Below the pieces are notes generated by a model that saw only the letters and a program-made list of their open reading frames with translations, was not told where the DNA came from and searched no databases. 64,000 nucleotides of DNA from an uncultured Actinomycetaceae bacterium (GTDB taxonomy: Bacteria; Actinomycetota; Actinomycetes; Actinomycetales; Actinomycetaceae): assembly GCA_902464405.1 (NCBI GenBank), contig CABQJD010000003.1, positions 119,083-183,082 of the forward strand. The letters run 5' to 3'. Both the position numbers and the translations under genes were made by a program. This document shows positions 56,845 to 64,000 of the stretch, in pieces (within the stretch, counting starts at the first letter, position 1; each line of letters starts with the position of its first letter).

Positions 56845-57444
56845 CTATTCACCTACTATGCAAGAATCGCCTAGCTCATCGACTCTATCTGGCTGCCATG
56901 CCCATGCTTGCGCCTCACGATCTGCCGCAATTTGTGCGCTTGTTTCTTCACTCATCGAAAGTGGACCGCGCCCGATAGCAACGGTGCCGCTTTGCACAAT
57001 TTCTTTAATGCCATACGGCTCCAGAGCTGCCAGCAATGCAGTAATTTTCTCTTCAGAACCAGTTGTTTCAACCGTCACTGTACAAGGATTCACATCGATC
57101 ACGTGGGCACGAAACATTGATATAACCTGCAAAACGTTTCCCCGATTTGAATCGTTTGCCGCCACTTTCACAAGCACGAGCTTACGCTGCACAGAGGCGC
57201 TCACTTTAAGCTCTTCAATGCGAATGACGTTGAGCAATTTATCGAGCTGCTTAGTGATCTGCTCAATCGGAGATTTTTTTGCATCGACAACGAGTGTGAC
57301 GCGAGAAATTGCATGATTTTCTGTTGTCCCCACCGCAAGGGATTCAATATTAAAAGCACGCCGCGCATATAAGCCCGATATTCGCGCAAGGACGCCAGGA
57401 CGATTTTCCACCAGCAATGAAATCGTATGCCGTTTTCCTGCCAT
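56845..57444 (-). CDS. ilvN: Acetolactate synthase small (regulatory) subunit
   Basis: 199 residues. The N-terminal ACT domain starts KRHTISLLVENRPGVLARISGLYARRAFNIESLAVG, the site for valine feedback; a second ACT-like domain occupies the C-terminal half. ATG at 57444 with GGAGGAG upstream is the start; the longer frame to 57546 lies within ilvB. The ilvB stop is four bases before the ATG, so translation is coupled. Confidence 0.96.
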   Translation of the reverse strand: MAGKRHTISLLVENRPGVLARISGLYARRAFNIESLAVGTTENHAISRVTLVVDAKKSPIEQITKQLDKLLNVIRIEELKVSASVQRKLVLVKVAANDSNRGNVLQVISMFRAHVIDVNPCTVTVETTGSEEKITALLAALEPYGIKEIVQSGTVAIGRGPLSMSEETSAQIAADREAQAWAWQPDRVDELGDSCIVGE

Positions 57445-57448
57445 CTGC

Positions 57449-59281
57449 TCACTCCTCCACATTGCTAAAATCTGGACGCTCACCGAGCGCATATTCAATA
57501 GTGTCATTTGATGTGCCTGCCGCAACCATTGGCCAAACCATCGCATCTGGGCTTACCACAAATTCAACAACGACAGGCCTATCATTGATAGCCATAGCTT
57601 CCTGAATTGCCCGATCTACATCAGCGCTCTTTTCAACACGGATTGCCGCACACCCCATAGCTTGAGCGAGCATGGTGAAATTCGGAACGCCAACCGTATT
57701 CGCTCCATCGTGTAAATCTGTGAAAGAGTAACGATGATTATAAAAAAGAGACTGCCATTGGCGAACCATACCCAAGCTTGAGTTATTGATAAGCGCTACC
57801 TTGATAGGAATATTGTTGAGGGCGCAGGTGACGAGTTCTTGATTCGTCATCTGAAACGAACCGTCGCCATCAATACACCACACAGTTTTATCTGGGTTGC
57901 CAGCCTTTGCACCCATAGCTCCAGGCACGCCAAACCCCATTGTGCCAGCTCCGCAGCTTGTGACGAGTTGTCGCGGATAATTGAGCTTAATAAACTGTTG
58001 CGCCCACATCTGATGCTGCCCTACACCCGTCACGAAAATTGCTTCTGGATCATTGACGCCAAGGCGCTCGATCACATATTGGGGGCTCATAAGCCCATCG
58101 GACGGCTCTTCATATCCTGGGCGGTATCGAACTTTCAGATCATTGAGGAAATTCCACCATGCGCTTAGATCAGTGCGTTCATGCCTTTCATATATGGCGC
58201 GAAGGGCGTGCCCGAGCGCTGCAGCCGTTACCTTAAGATCGCCGATTAAAGGCACCTGCGCATGGCGCAGCTTGTTAATTTCTGCAGGATCAATATCGGC
58301 GTGAATTACTTTTGCATGAGGCGCAAAAGATTTCAGATCGCCAGTGACGCGATCGTCAAAACGCGCTCCCAATGCAATAAGCACATCAGCTTTCTGCATG
58401 CTGATAACAGCTGGGACTGTGCCATGCATACCAGGCATGCCTAGGCAATGCGGATCTGAATCAGGAAAAGCTCCGCGAGCGTTTAAGGTGGTGACGACAG
58501 GTGCGTCTGTGAGTTCAACAAGCTCTCGAAGCTCTTTGGAAGCTTGTGCACGAATAACGCCGCCGCCAACGTAAAAGACTGGGCGCTTGGCGTGGGCAAT
58601 GAGTTGCGCAGCCTCATGCACACTATTATTTTCGGGATTTACCTGCGGGCGATAGCCGGGAAGATCAAACTTTGGCGGCCACACAAACTCGCAGGTTTGA
58701 TTTTGCACGCTTTTAGGAATATCTACGAGCACAGGTCCTGGTCTGCCGCTGCTCGCAATATAAAATGCTTCAGCGATACGAGCTGGGATCTCGTTTGCGT
58801 CTTGCACGAGGAAAGAATGCTTTGTGAGAGGCAGCGTTGCACCAATAATATCAGCCTCCTGGAAAGCATCTGTACCCATCGCATCGGCTGCTACTTGCCC
58901 TGTGATCGCAACCAGCGGCACAGAATCAAGGTTGGCATCAAGAAAAGGGGTTGCGAGATTCGTCGCCCCTGGGCCACTCGTCACCAAAGCAACTCCGACG
59001 CGACCAGTAGAGACTGCATACCCTTCTGCCGCATGCCCAGCTCCTTGCTCATGCCGACACAGCACGTATTGGAGCTTAGTAGAATCATAGAGAGCATCGA
59101 ATATCGGCAGAACTGCGCCGCCTGGAAGCCCGAAGAGCCGATCAACACCAAGGTATTCGAGGGTCGTGACGATTGATCGCGCCCCCGTTGATTTTTCACG
59201 AACGCTTGGCGCCTGTGCACATATACCAGCTGAACACGTCAGGCGTTCATCTGAATGCTCAACCGTGGTTTGCCGAGCCAT
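57449..59281 (-). CDS. ilvB: Acetolactate synthase large subunit
   Basis: Thiamine-diphosphate enzyme, first step of branched-chain amino acid synthesis, 610 residues. The TPP-glutamate region (RHEQGAGHAAEGYA, about 70), the FAD/central domain, and the TPP motif GDGSFQMTNQELVTC with NN at about 475-505 are intact. Three ATG codons follow AAGGAGG in a row (59287, 59284, 59281); the third has the best spacing (seven bases). The leader upstream encodes a branched-chain-rich peptide and terminator. Confidence 0.97.
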   Translation of the reverse strand: MARQTTVEHSDERLTCSAGICAQAPSVREKSTGARSIVTTLEYLGVDRLFGLPGGAVLPIFDALYDSTKLQYVLCRHEQGAGHAAEGYAVSTGRVGVALVTSGPGATNLATPFLDANLDSVPLVAITGQVAADAMGTDAFQEADIIGATLPLTKHSFLVQDANEIPARIAEAFYIASSGRPGPVLVDIPKSVQNQTCEFVWPPKFDLPGYRPQVNPENNSVHEAAQLIAHAKRPVFYVGGGVIRAQASKELRELVELTDAPVVTTLNARGAFPDSDPHCLGMPGMHGTVPAVISMQKADVLIALGARFDDRVTGDLKSFAPHAKVIHADIDPAEINKLRHAQVPLIGDLKVTAAALGHALRAIYERHERTDLSAWWNFLNDLKVRYRPGYEEPSDGLMSPQYVIERLGVNDPEAIFVTGVGQHQMWAQQFIKLNYPRQLVTSCGAGTMGFGVPGAMGAKAGNPDKTVWCIDGDGSFQMTNQELVTCALNNIPIKVALINNSSLGMVRQWQSLFYNHRYSFTDLHDGANTVGVPNFTMLAQAMGCAAIRVEKSADVDRAIQEAMAINDRPVVVEFVVSPDAMVWPMVAAGTSNDTIEYALGERPDFSNVEE

Positions 59282-59335
59282 CATCATGCCTCCTTTATCT
59301 ACTTTCTTTATGCCGCTATACGATTTTTTGGTAAT

Positions 59336-59363
59336 AAAAACGCCCCGCGAGAAACAAGGGGCG
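59336..59363 (-). terminator. Attenuator terminator of the ilvBNC operon
   Basis: CGCCCC (59358-59363 on the minus strand) pairs with GGGGCG (59341-59346) and is followed by TTTTTATT. It lies between the leader peptide and ilvB, where it would stop transcription when branched-chain aminoacyl-tRNAs are plentiful. Confidence 0.85.
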
Positions 59364-59397
59364 CGCACCGAGTAGACAGATTCACCGATCGGTGCGC
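59363..59397 (-). promoter_or_regulatory. Upstream stem of the ilv attenuator
   Basis: Perfect 8-bp arms GCGCACCG and CGGTGCGC (59363-59370 and 59390-59397). The upstream arm lies in the last codons of the leader peptide and the downstream arm touches the terminator stem. It is the expected switching hairpin. The exact alternative (antiterminator) pairing was not worked out. Confidence 0.6.
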
Positions 59398-59423
59398 CGC
59401 TGTACTACTAGGTAAATAATCAT
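59382..59423 (-). CDS. Leader peptide of the ilvBNC operon
   Basis: A 13-codon frame, MIIYLVVQRRTDR, then TGA. Two Ile, one Leu and two Val codons sit in a run of six, the hallmark of an attenuation leader for branched-chain amino acids. No good Shine-Dalgarno precedes the ATG. A stalled ribosome on these codons would cover the region just before the upstream stem. Confidence 0.85.
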   Translation of the reverse strand: MIIYLVVQRRTDR

Positions 59424-59712
59424 CACGGCTTAAGAGTAACCGCACCACATTATCTATGAGACAGAAGTATCACAGTATGGACACTAGTTCCTGTGGCGCA
59501 CACACAGCGTTGAAACAGAAAAACTCACCTGCTCAAAGACGATAGCCCCCATGAGCGTCGGATTCTTCTTATCTCTTAAATCTATCGCTTAAATGAAAAT
59601 CCAAAATTCCAACGTATTTTTCGCAAATATTATCCAACTGAGCAATTAATCTCACAGATATCAAAATCGGGCTAATAGTCTGGCACTTTTCCCGTATCAG
59701 CTTCATAGAATT

Positions 59713-61065
59713 ATGAATATGAAAAATCTGGAAGAGTTTGAACACGACATTTCGTCTGCCCATATTCGCCTAGCTCACCAAACGGCAGTGGTGATGCGCC
59801 TAGGGATTATGCTTCTTACTTCTGGCGCTTCTTCGTACCGAGTCAAAGACGGTATGGCGTGTTTAGCACGAGCAGTAGGAATTGAAGATATTCACGCGCA
59901 AGTCACCTACACTGAAATTTCGCTCACCACATACGCTAATGGCACATTTCGCACAGAGGTTGCTGAGCAGCGAGTTCTTGGCGTCAATTCACAACGTTTA
60001 GACGCACTCGCACATTTCGTAGCAACTCTTCCAGAAAAAGATCTCCTCGCAGAAGATGCACATCGAGCTTTAGACAAAATAGAGCGAAAAGGCGTTCTAT
60101 ACTCAATCCCTCTTTCAGCTTTTCTTTCTGGTATTGCCTGCGCTGCGTTCGCATTCCTTAATAAAGGAGGCGTGGCAGAATGCTGCGCAGTATTTGTGGC
60201 TGCTATGCTCGGGCAAGCTCTGCGTCGAGTCTTAATGAAGAAAAAAGCCAACCATTTCGGCACGTGGTTTGTGTGCGGCTTAGCTGCGTCAATCGCTTAT
60301 ATCGCAATTATTACCACTGCTTACGCTTTCAATATCGTCGATACTTCTCACCAAACTGGCGTTGTAGCAGCCTTGCTTTTCTTGGTACCAGGTTTTCCGC
60401 TCGTCACGGCAATTCTTGATCTTATCCGCCAAGATTTTTCTGCTGGGATCTCCCGCTCCTGCTACGTTGCTATGCTTATGCTTTCCGCAGGTACCTCCGT
60501 ATGGTGTGCGACTGCTCTTTTCAATTGGTCTACCATTTCAGATATTGATGGCTACACTCTCACTCCTGCAGTATTACTCATTGCTCGCGCTCTCGCCTCA
60601 TTTATTGCGGCCTTTGGGTTTGCTACTCTCTTCAATGCCCCAGTTCGCGCTGCCACTATTGCAGCGTTCAATGGCGCTTTTATCAACACAGCGCGCGTGA
60701 CGGCGCAAGATGCTGGATTCCCGTGGCTCGCTGCAGTGGGGTGTGCAGCTTTAGCTGCTGGGCTTATCGCCACTATCGCCTCTCACTATAGTTACCATTC
60801 ACGAGTCTCTCTATCCGTGCCGGCAGTTGTACTCATGATTCCAGGTGTTCCTTTCTATCGCGCTATCGGAGCTATTAACAACGGAGACGCCACTCAAGCC
60901 GTAGGAGAAATCGTCACTATTTCTCTCGTTATTGCTGCCGTAGGAGCAGGGCTTGCAGCGGCGCGTATGCTTACAGACCGCGAATGGCTGCTTGATCACG
61001 CACCAAAAGGTCTTCCCAAACTGAGCTATTCTGAGGTGACGATTCCCGATCAGCTGCAGAGCTGA
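59713..61065 (+). CDS. thrE: ThrE-family threonine/serine exporter
   Basis: 450-residue membrane protein. The N-terminal DUF1212 domain starts with a soluble region (AVVMRLGIMLLTSGASSYRVKDGM) and then about five membrane segments. The C-terminal ThrE_2 part adds a further five, ending VPAVVLMIPGVPFYRAIG. It is a fused form like ThrE of Corynebacterium glutamicum, which exports threonine and serine by the proton gradient. The neighbouring ilv and serine genes make an amino-acid theme. Promoter and ribosome site are unclear; a second ATG lies two codons downstream. Confidence 0.92.
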   Translation: MNMKNLEEFEHDISSAHIRLAHQTAVVMRLGIMLLTSGASSYRVKDGMACLARAVGIEDIHAQVTYTEISLTTYANGTFRTEVAEQRVLGVNSQRLDALAHFVATLPEKDLLAEDAHRALDKIERKGVLYSIPLSAFLSGIACAAFAFLNKGGVAECCAVFVAAMLGQALRRVLMKKKANHFGTWFVCGLAASIAYIAIITTAYAFNIVDTSHQTGVVAALLFLVPGFPLVTAILDLIRQDFSAGISRSCYVAMLMLSAGTSVWCATALFNWSTISDIDGYTLTPAVLLIARALASFIAAFGFATLFNAPVRAATIAAFNGAFINTARVTAQDAGFPWLAAVGCAALAAGLIATIASHYSYHSRVSLSVPAVVLMIPGVPFYRAIGAINNGDATQAVGEIVTISLVIAAVGAGLAAARMLTDREWLLDHAPKGLPKLSYSEVTIPDQLQS

Positions 61066-61178
61066 TAGCTAGTGCATGAAGCAAGCCTGCCAGCACCTTT
61101 AGATATGCCGATAAATATACTGATAAATATATCGACTGCGCGTATGCTGTGAGTATCGCAGATTGCGCGCTGTGCGCT

Positions 61179-61279
61179 GCCGATATTTCCCGTGGCATCG
61201 TTCTATTCGTGGGAGTATATAGATCGACAGATCGCGTATATGCACGGCAGGTATTTTCGCATGGCATCATCTATTCGTG
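61179..61279. repeat. Imperfect 33-bp direct repeat
   Basis: Copies at 61179-61211 and 61247-61279 share TATTT, TGGCATC and TCTATTCGTG with small changes between. Possibly the edges of a rearrangement; no insertion sequence was seen. Confidence 0.5.
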
Positions 61280-61348
61280 TGCGCACGCAGACTGCACGTA
61301 TACGTTGAAAGAGTGAAAGTGCTTTTCACCTTCACCACTATGATATAC

Positions 61349-61385
61349 AAAAAAGATGGCTCTAACACATAGCTAGAGCCATCTT
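61349..61385 (-). terminator. Strong terminator of the wall-protein gene
   Basis: Perfect 12-bp arms AAGATGGCTCTA (61353-61364) and TAGAGCCATCTT (61374-61385). On the minus strand the stem runs into six T residues. Confidence 0.92.
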
Positions 61386-61422
61386 CTAATAAATAATGCT
61401 CGTTACTTAAAGCAAGCAGCAT

Positions 61423-63039
61423 TTATTCATTCGCTTTTTCCATCATTTTCTTCTTACGAAGGATTGTAAGCCCCGCAATTGAGAAACCTAGAGCGATGAG
61501 TATGCCTGCAAACGATGTTGACGCACCTGTCTTAGAAAGACTGTCAATGCGCTTTTCAGTCTGTGGCTCAGGAACTGGTGCCTGAGGCTGTGGCTTGAGT
61601 TCTGGCGTCGGTGGATTCGGAGTTGGATTAGGCTCTGGATCCGGTGTAGGTGGGTTTGGAGTTGGATCTGGATTTGGTACAGGATCTTTCGTGTAAATAG
61701 CGTATACAGTCATATCGCTATTTACTAAGGTTGCTCCCGTAAATGCCTCCCCCTTGCCGCCTTCCTTCGTGTTCCACTCTTTAAACGTATAACCAGCCTT
61801 CGTTGGATCCTTCGGCATAGACTCATCAGTCAACGCATCAGTATCAATAGCCTTACCAGTTTCTACCTTTACCGTTGCATGCGTCTTATTGCCGTCTTTG
61901 AAAGTAACTGTGCTTTGAGCTGACTTCTTCACTTGGAATGTGTAAGTTATCAAGTTTGGTTTTTTCGCATCTGCCGTGCTATCACGCCCAGCATCACCTT
62001 GCATAGCTGCCATCATGTGATAAGTTCGATTGACGTAATTATTATTACCAATAATTACATCGTTATATTTCCCATATACACGGTCATAAGCACCATACGC
62101 ATAACCAGTGATAGTCAAGTTCTTTTCCGTTTCTACCGAATCTTCAATTTTGACTTTTGAAATTGTTAAAGCAACTTCATTTAATTTGTTGATAGTTTCA
62201 AAAGCTGTTTTTAGTGTCTGAAGATCTGTACTACGGTTTTTACGAGCATGAACAACTAAACGCTGTTCATCGAGTTTATGAGTTACAGTAAATCCATTAA
62301 GCCCTGAGAAAGCGTATGTAGCGTTATCATCTACAGTCACACCTTTCGGCAGATCAAGCACAAACACGAAGTCAATATCCGAGTCGTATAACGCACCTTT
62401 CCAAACATCTCTAAGGTCCCCTATATTGGAACTATGATTCCAAAGTAATACTGCATTGAGTACCTTTTTTACATTAGTAGTATCAAGACTGAACTTAAGA
62501 TTTACATCACTACCTTTTGTAAGAGAAGCAACTGTGTCATGCTGCGTATCACCATTTACGGCTATATCGCCATAAACAAATTGATCTTTATCCTTATCCA
62601 AAGGAAAATTTTTCTTAACGTCCATATTGAACGCCTTGTACAGCTCCATATTAAATTGCTTTTTCACATCATCAGTATCAAGAAGTGACGGATCGTCAGC
62701 AAACATCTTATAAGTGGGGATTAACATTGTGCCCATATAATCCATGCCTAACACATCTAAAACCCCTGCTCTATCTGTTCTAATGCCAGTATTAGGGAAA
62801 AAAGATTTATCGTCATTGGTTGAAAAATCTATTCCATTAAGCGAGCTTTCTTCAGGTGTCATTAGATATTTAGGTATTGGATTGTTGCTCTTATATTCAA
62901 GTTCCGCCCAGTAATTATCTTTCACAACTTTTTTCATATCGTCAGGCATACCATCGAGATTACTCTCAGCAAATGCTACTCCTGACGAAAATGTTGAAAG
63001 AAGCAAAACAGCTAACATTGTACTTAAAATCTTCTTCAT
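61423..63039 (-). CDS. Sortase-anchored surface protein with InlB-type B-repeat
   Basis: 538 residues. A signal peptide (MKKILSTMLAVLLLSTFSSG, to about 25) is followed by a region of about 350 residues that was not recognised. One Listeria-Bacteroides (InlB B) repeat (VTFKDGNKTHATVKVETG, then GYTFKEWNT, about 375-450) and a proline-rich stalk (PDPTPNPPTPDPEPNPTP) precede LSKTG, a membrane stretch and KKKMMEKANE. The Lys-rich tail and AT-rich codons differ from the Arg-rich tails of the glycosidases, so it has a different origin. ATG at 63039 has AAGGGAA upstream; an earlier in-frame ATG does not. Likely adhesin or matrix protein. Confidence 0.8.
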   Translation of the reverse strand: MKKILSTMLAVLLLSTFSSGVAFAESNLDGMPDDMKKVVKDNYWAELEYKSNNPIPKYLMTPEESSLNGIDFSTNDDKSFFPNTGIRTDRAGVLDVLGMDYMGTMLIPTYKMFADDPSLLDTDDVKKQFNMELYKAFNMDVKKNFPLDKDKDQFVYGDIAVNGDTQHDTVASLTKGSDVNLKFSLDTTNVKKVLNAVLLWNHSSNIGDLRDVWKGALYDSDIDFVFVLDLPKGVTVDDNATYAFSGLNGFTVTHKLDEQRLVVHARKNRSTDLQTLKTAFETINKLNEVALTISKVKIEDSVETEKNLTITGYAYGAYDRVYGKYNDVIIGNNNYVNRTYHMMAAMQGDAGRDSTADAKKPNLITYTFQVKKSAQSTVTFKDGNKTHATVKVETGKAIDTDALTDESMPKDPTKAGYTFKEWNTKEGGKGEAFTGATLVNSDMTVYAIYTKDPVPNPDPTPNPPTPDPEPNPTPNPPTPELKPQPQAPVPEPQTEKRIDSLSKTGASTSFAGILIALGFSIAGLTILRKKKMMEKANE

Positions 63040-63052
63040 AATAGTTATTCCC

Positions 63053-63799
63053 TTAACGTTCAATATTTATAACTACTTTGTTTGTTTTAATATCAACAAT
63101 TTGCTTGTGGAAAATGAACTTCTTATAAAATAATTCGCATTTACCTTCTGCTGTTATATCGCCTAAAGTCTTAACAGAATTATCCTGAACTTCTACCGAG
63201 TATGGAATATTGATAGAAATAGGATAACCTGTCATTCCAGCTTTCTTTTCTTCTTCATATATGTTGAAGAAGCCTTCGTAATCGTTCCAGTTTCCGAGTT
63301 TAAAAGTAAAGGTCACCGAATTGGTATCTTTGTCGTAAGATTTTTCTATACCACTAATCGTGGATGTATGTGCTGAACACGTAATTTCATCTAAGTTAAA
63401 CTTAAAGTTTTTAGGAAAAGTAACAGTATATTTTGCAGTCGGGAAATTTTGCCCTTTATCAAACATCACCAAATGATCAATCTACTTACCCATAATTTTT
63501 TTACCCTTAAAATCGGCAATATATTTTTGGTATGCACCTTCTATAAGATCACTTGTTTCAACAGTTCCTGAAACAACACCCTCGTAGTAAAGCTTGCCAT
63601 CTTTGTTGACATCCTTACCTTCATTTTTCACTACGTCAGTTAAGGTAATCGTTCCCTTGATCATGTTTTCAGATTGTTGATCATATTCACTTGTTACATT
63701 ACTTCCAGCCGCAAATGCCTGTATAGTTCCAGCCATTACACCAAATGCCACTAATGTGGCAATCAATAGACCCATTGTCTTTTTTAGTAATGATTTCAT
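63053..63799 (-). pseudogene. Secreted protein gene with an in-frame amber stop
   Basis: A signal peptide (MKSLLKKTMGLLIATLVAF, to about 31) and a mature region run to residue 105. There TAG (63484-63482) follows GKKIMGK. The same frame continues without a break (IDHLVMFDKGQNFPTAKYTV) for 142 more codons to the stop at 63053. The coding character is equal on both sides, so a single ancestral gene of about 248 codons with a nonsense change is the simplest reading. Amber read-through, a sequencing error or two separate short genes (TTG or GTG restart) are alternatives. No sorting signal is present; it ends just before the start of the next wall-protein gene. Function unknown. Confidence 0.7.
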
Positions 63800-63909
63800 C
63801 TTATTTTTCTTTTCTTGAATGAATGATTATTACTAACGAATACTTCCATTCGAATATCTTTATCTATACAGATTCTTAATACCTCTTTTTGAAAAATTGC
63901 ATAAAAATA

Positions 63910-63950
63910 GGCGGAAACACATACCTACCCATCAGGTATATATTTCTGCC
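63910..63950 (-). terminator. Hairpin upstream of the broken gene
   Basis: GGCGGAAA (63910-63917) pairs with TTTCTGCC (63943-63950), with inner ATACCT/AGGTAT. TATTTTT follows on the minus strand. Either a second terminator for a gene beyond the window or part of the promoter leader of the broken gene. Confidence 0.55.
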
Positions 63951-63969
63951 AATTAAAAAAGTCTATGTT

Positions 63970-63993
63970 AAAAAAGACAGACTTATTCTGTCT
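63970..63993 (-). terminator. Terminator of a gene beyond the window edge
   Basis: AGACAGA (63975-63981) and TCTGTCT (63987-63993) form a stem followed by TTTTT on the minus strand. It implies another minus-strand gene just past position 64000. Confidence 0.75.
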
Positions 63994-64000
63994 GTCTGTC

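Larger units (their letters stand above)
61066..61422. other. Intergenic region between thrE and the wall-protein gene
   Basis: 357 bases with no gene. It holds the terminator at 61353, GATAAATAT repeats near 61110-61132, and an imperfect 33-base direct repeat listed separately. It marks the change from the housekeeping part to the AT-richer end of the window. Confidence 0.5.

Overview
The window comes from a fairly low-GC, Gram-positive actinobacterium. The housekeeping backbone thrS-nudix-[insert]-yebC-ruvC-ruvA-ruvB-yajC-secD-secF-apt-rel matches the order conserved in actinobacteria such as Mycobacterium. A LexA box of the actinobacterial TCGAAC-N4-GTTCGA type lies in front of ruvA. Many cell-wall sorting signals point to a sortase-bearing, host-associated species, probably near the Actinomycetaceae or a similar mucosal group; species cannot be settled from the sequence alone.

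Layout. 1-17.1 kb is housekeeping: the 5' part of aspS, an MFS transporter, hisS, an MBL-fold hydrolase, a DUF349 protein, a small unknown protein, the stringent-response enzyme Rel, apt, secFD, yajC, ruvBAC and yebC. 17.2-50.9 kb is an island of eight very large secreted proteins, all on the minus strand: GH2 beta-galactosidase, GH95 fucosidase, GH20 hexosaminidase, GH84, GH101 endo-alpha-N-acetylgalactosaminidase, a right-handed beta-helix protein that may be GH136, a GH20 lacto-N-biosidase-like enzyme, and a double SGNH esterase. One plus-strand SurA-like protein and an ABC-transporter remnant lie inside the island. 51.4-61.1 kb returns to housekeeping: nudix, thrS, sdaA, ilvBNC with an attenuator, and thrE. 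61.4-64 kb is an AT-richer patch with a second type of wall protein and a signal-peptide gene broken by an in-frame amber stop.

How it fits together. The island reads as a surface system for taking apart host O-linked glycans (mucin) and type-1-chain glycans such as milk oligosaccharides. The double esterase could remove O-acetyl groups, GH95 fucose and GH2 galactose. GH20 and GH84 could remove HexNAc, the lacto-N-biosidase-like GH20 (and perhaps the beta-helix protein) could release Gal-beta-1,3-GlcNAc, and GH101 could release the core-1 disaccharide from Ser/Thr. No sialidase, sugar ABC importer, LNB/GNB phosphorylase or sortase is in the window, so those functions must be encoded elsewhere or supplied by other organisms.

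The island genes share features the housekeeping genes lack: an AGGGGA-type Shine-Dalgarno in place of AGGAGG in seven of eight genes, a TTGC-N6-GCAA dyad against the ribosome site of three genes, related stem-loops after most stop codons, and near-identical 3' coding ends. This suggests growth by duplication and shuffling of a surface-display cassette. Regulatory elements read here include the LexA box and -10 of ruvAB, a leaderless rel promoter, the ilvB leader peptide (MIIYLVVQRRTDR) with its terminator, a structured thrS leader, and strong terminators after apt and the last wall protein.
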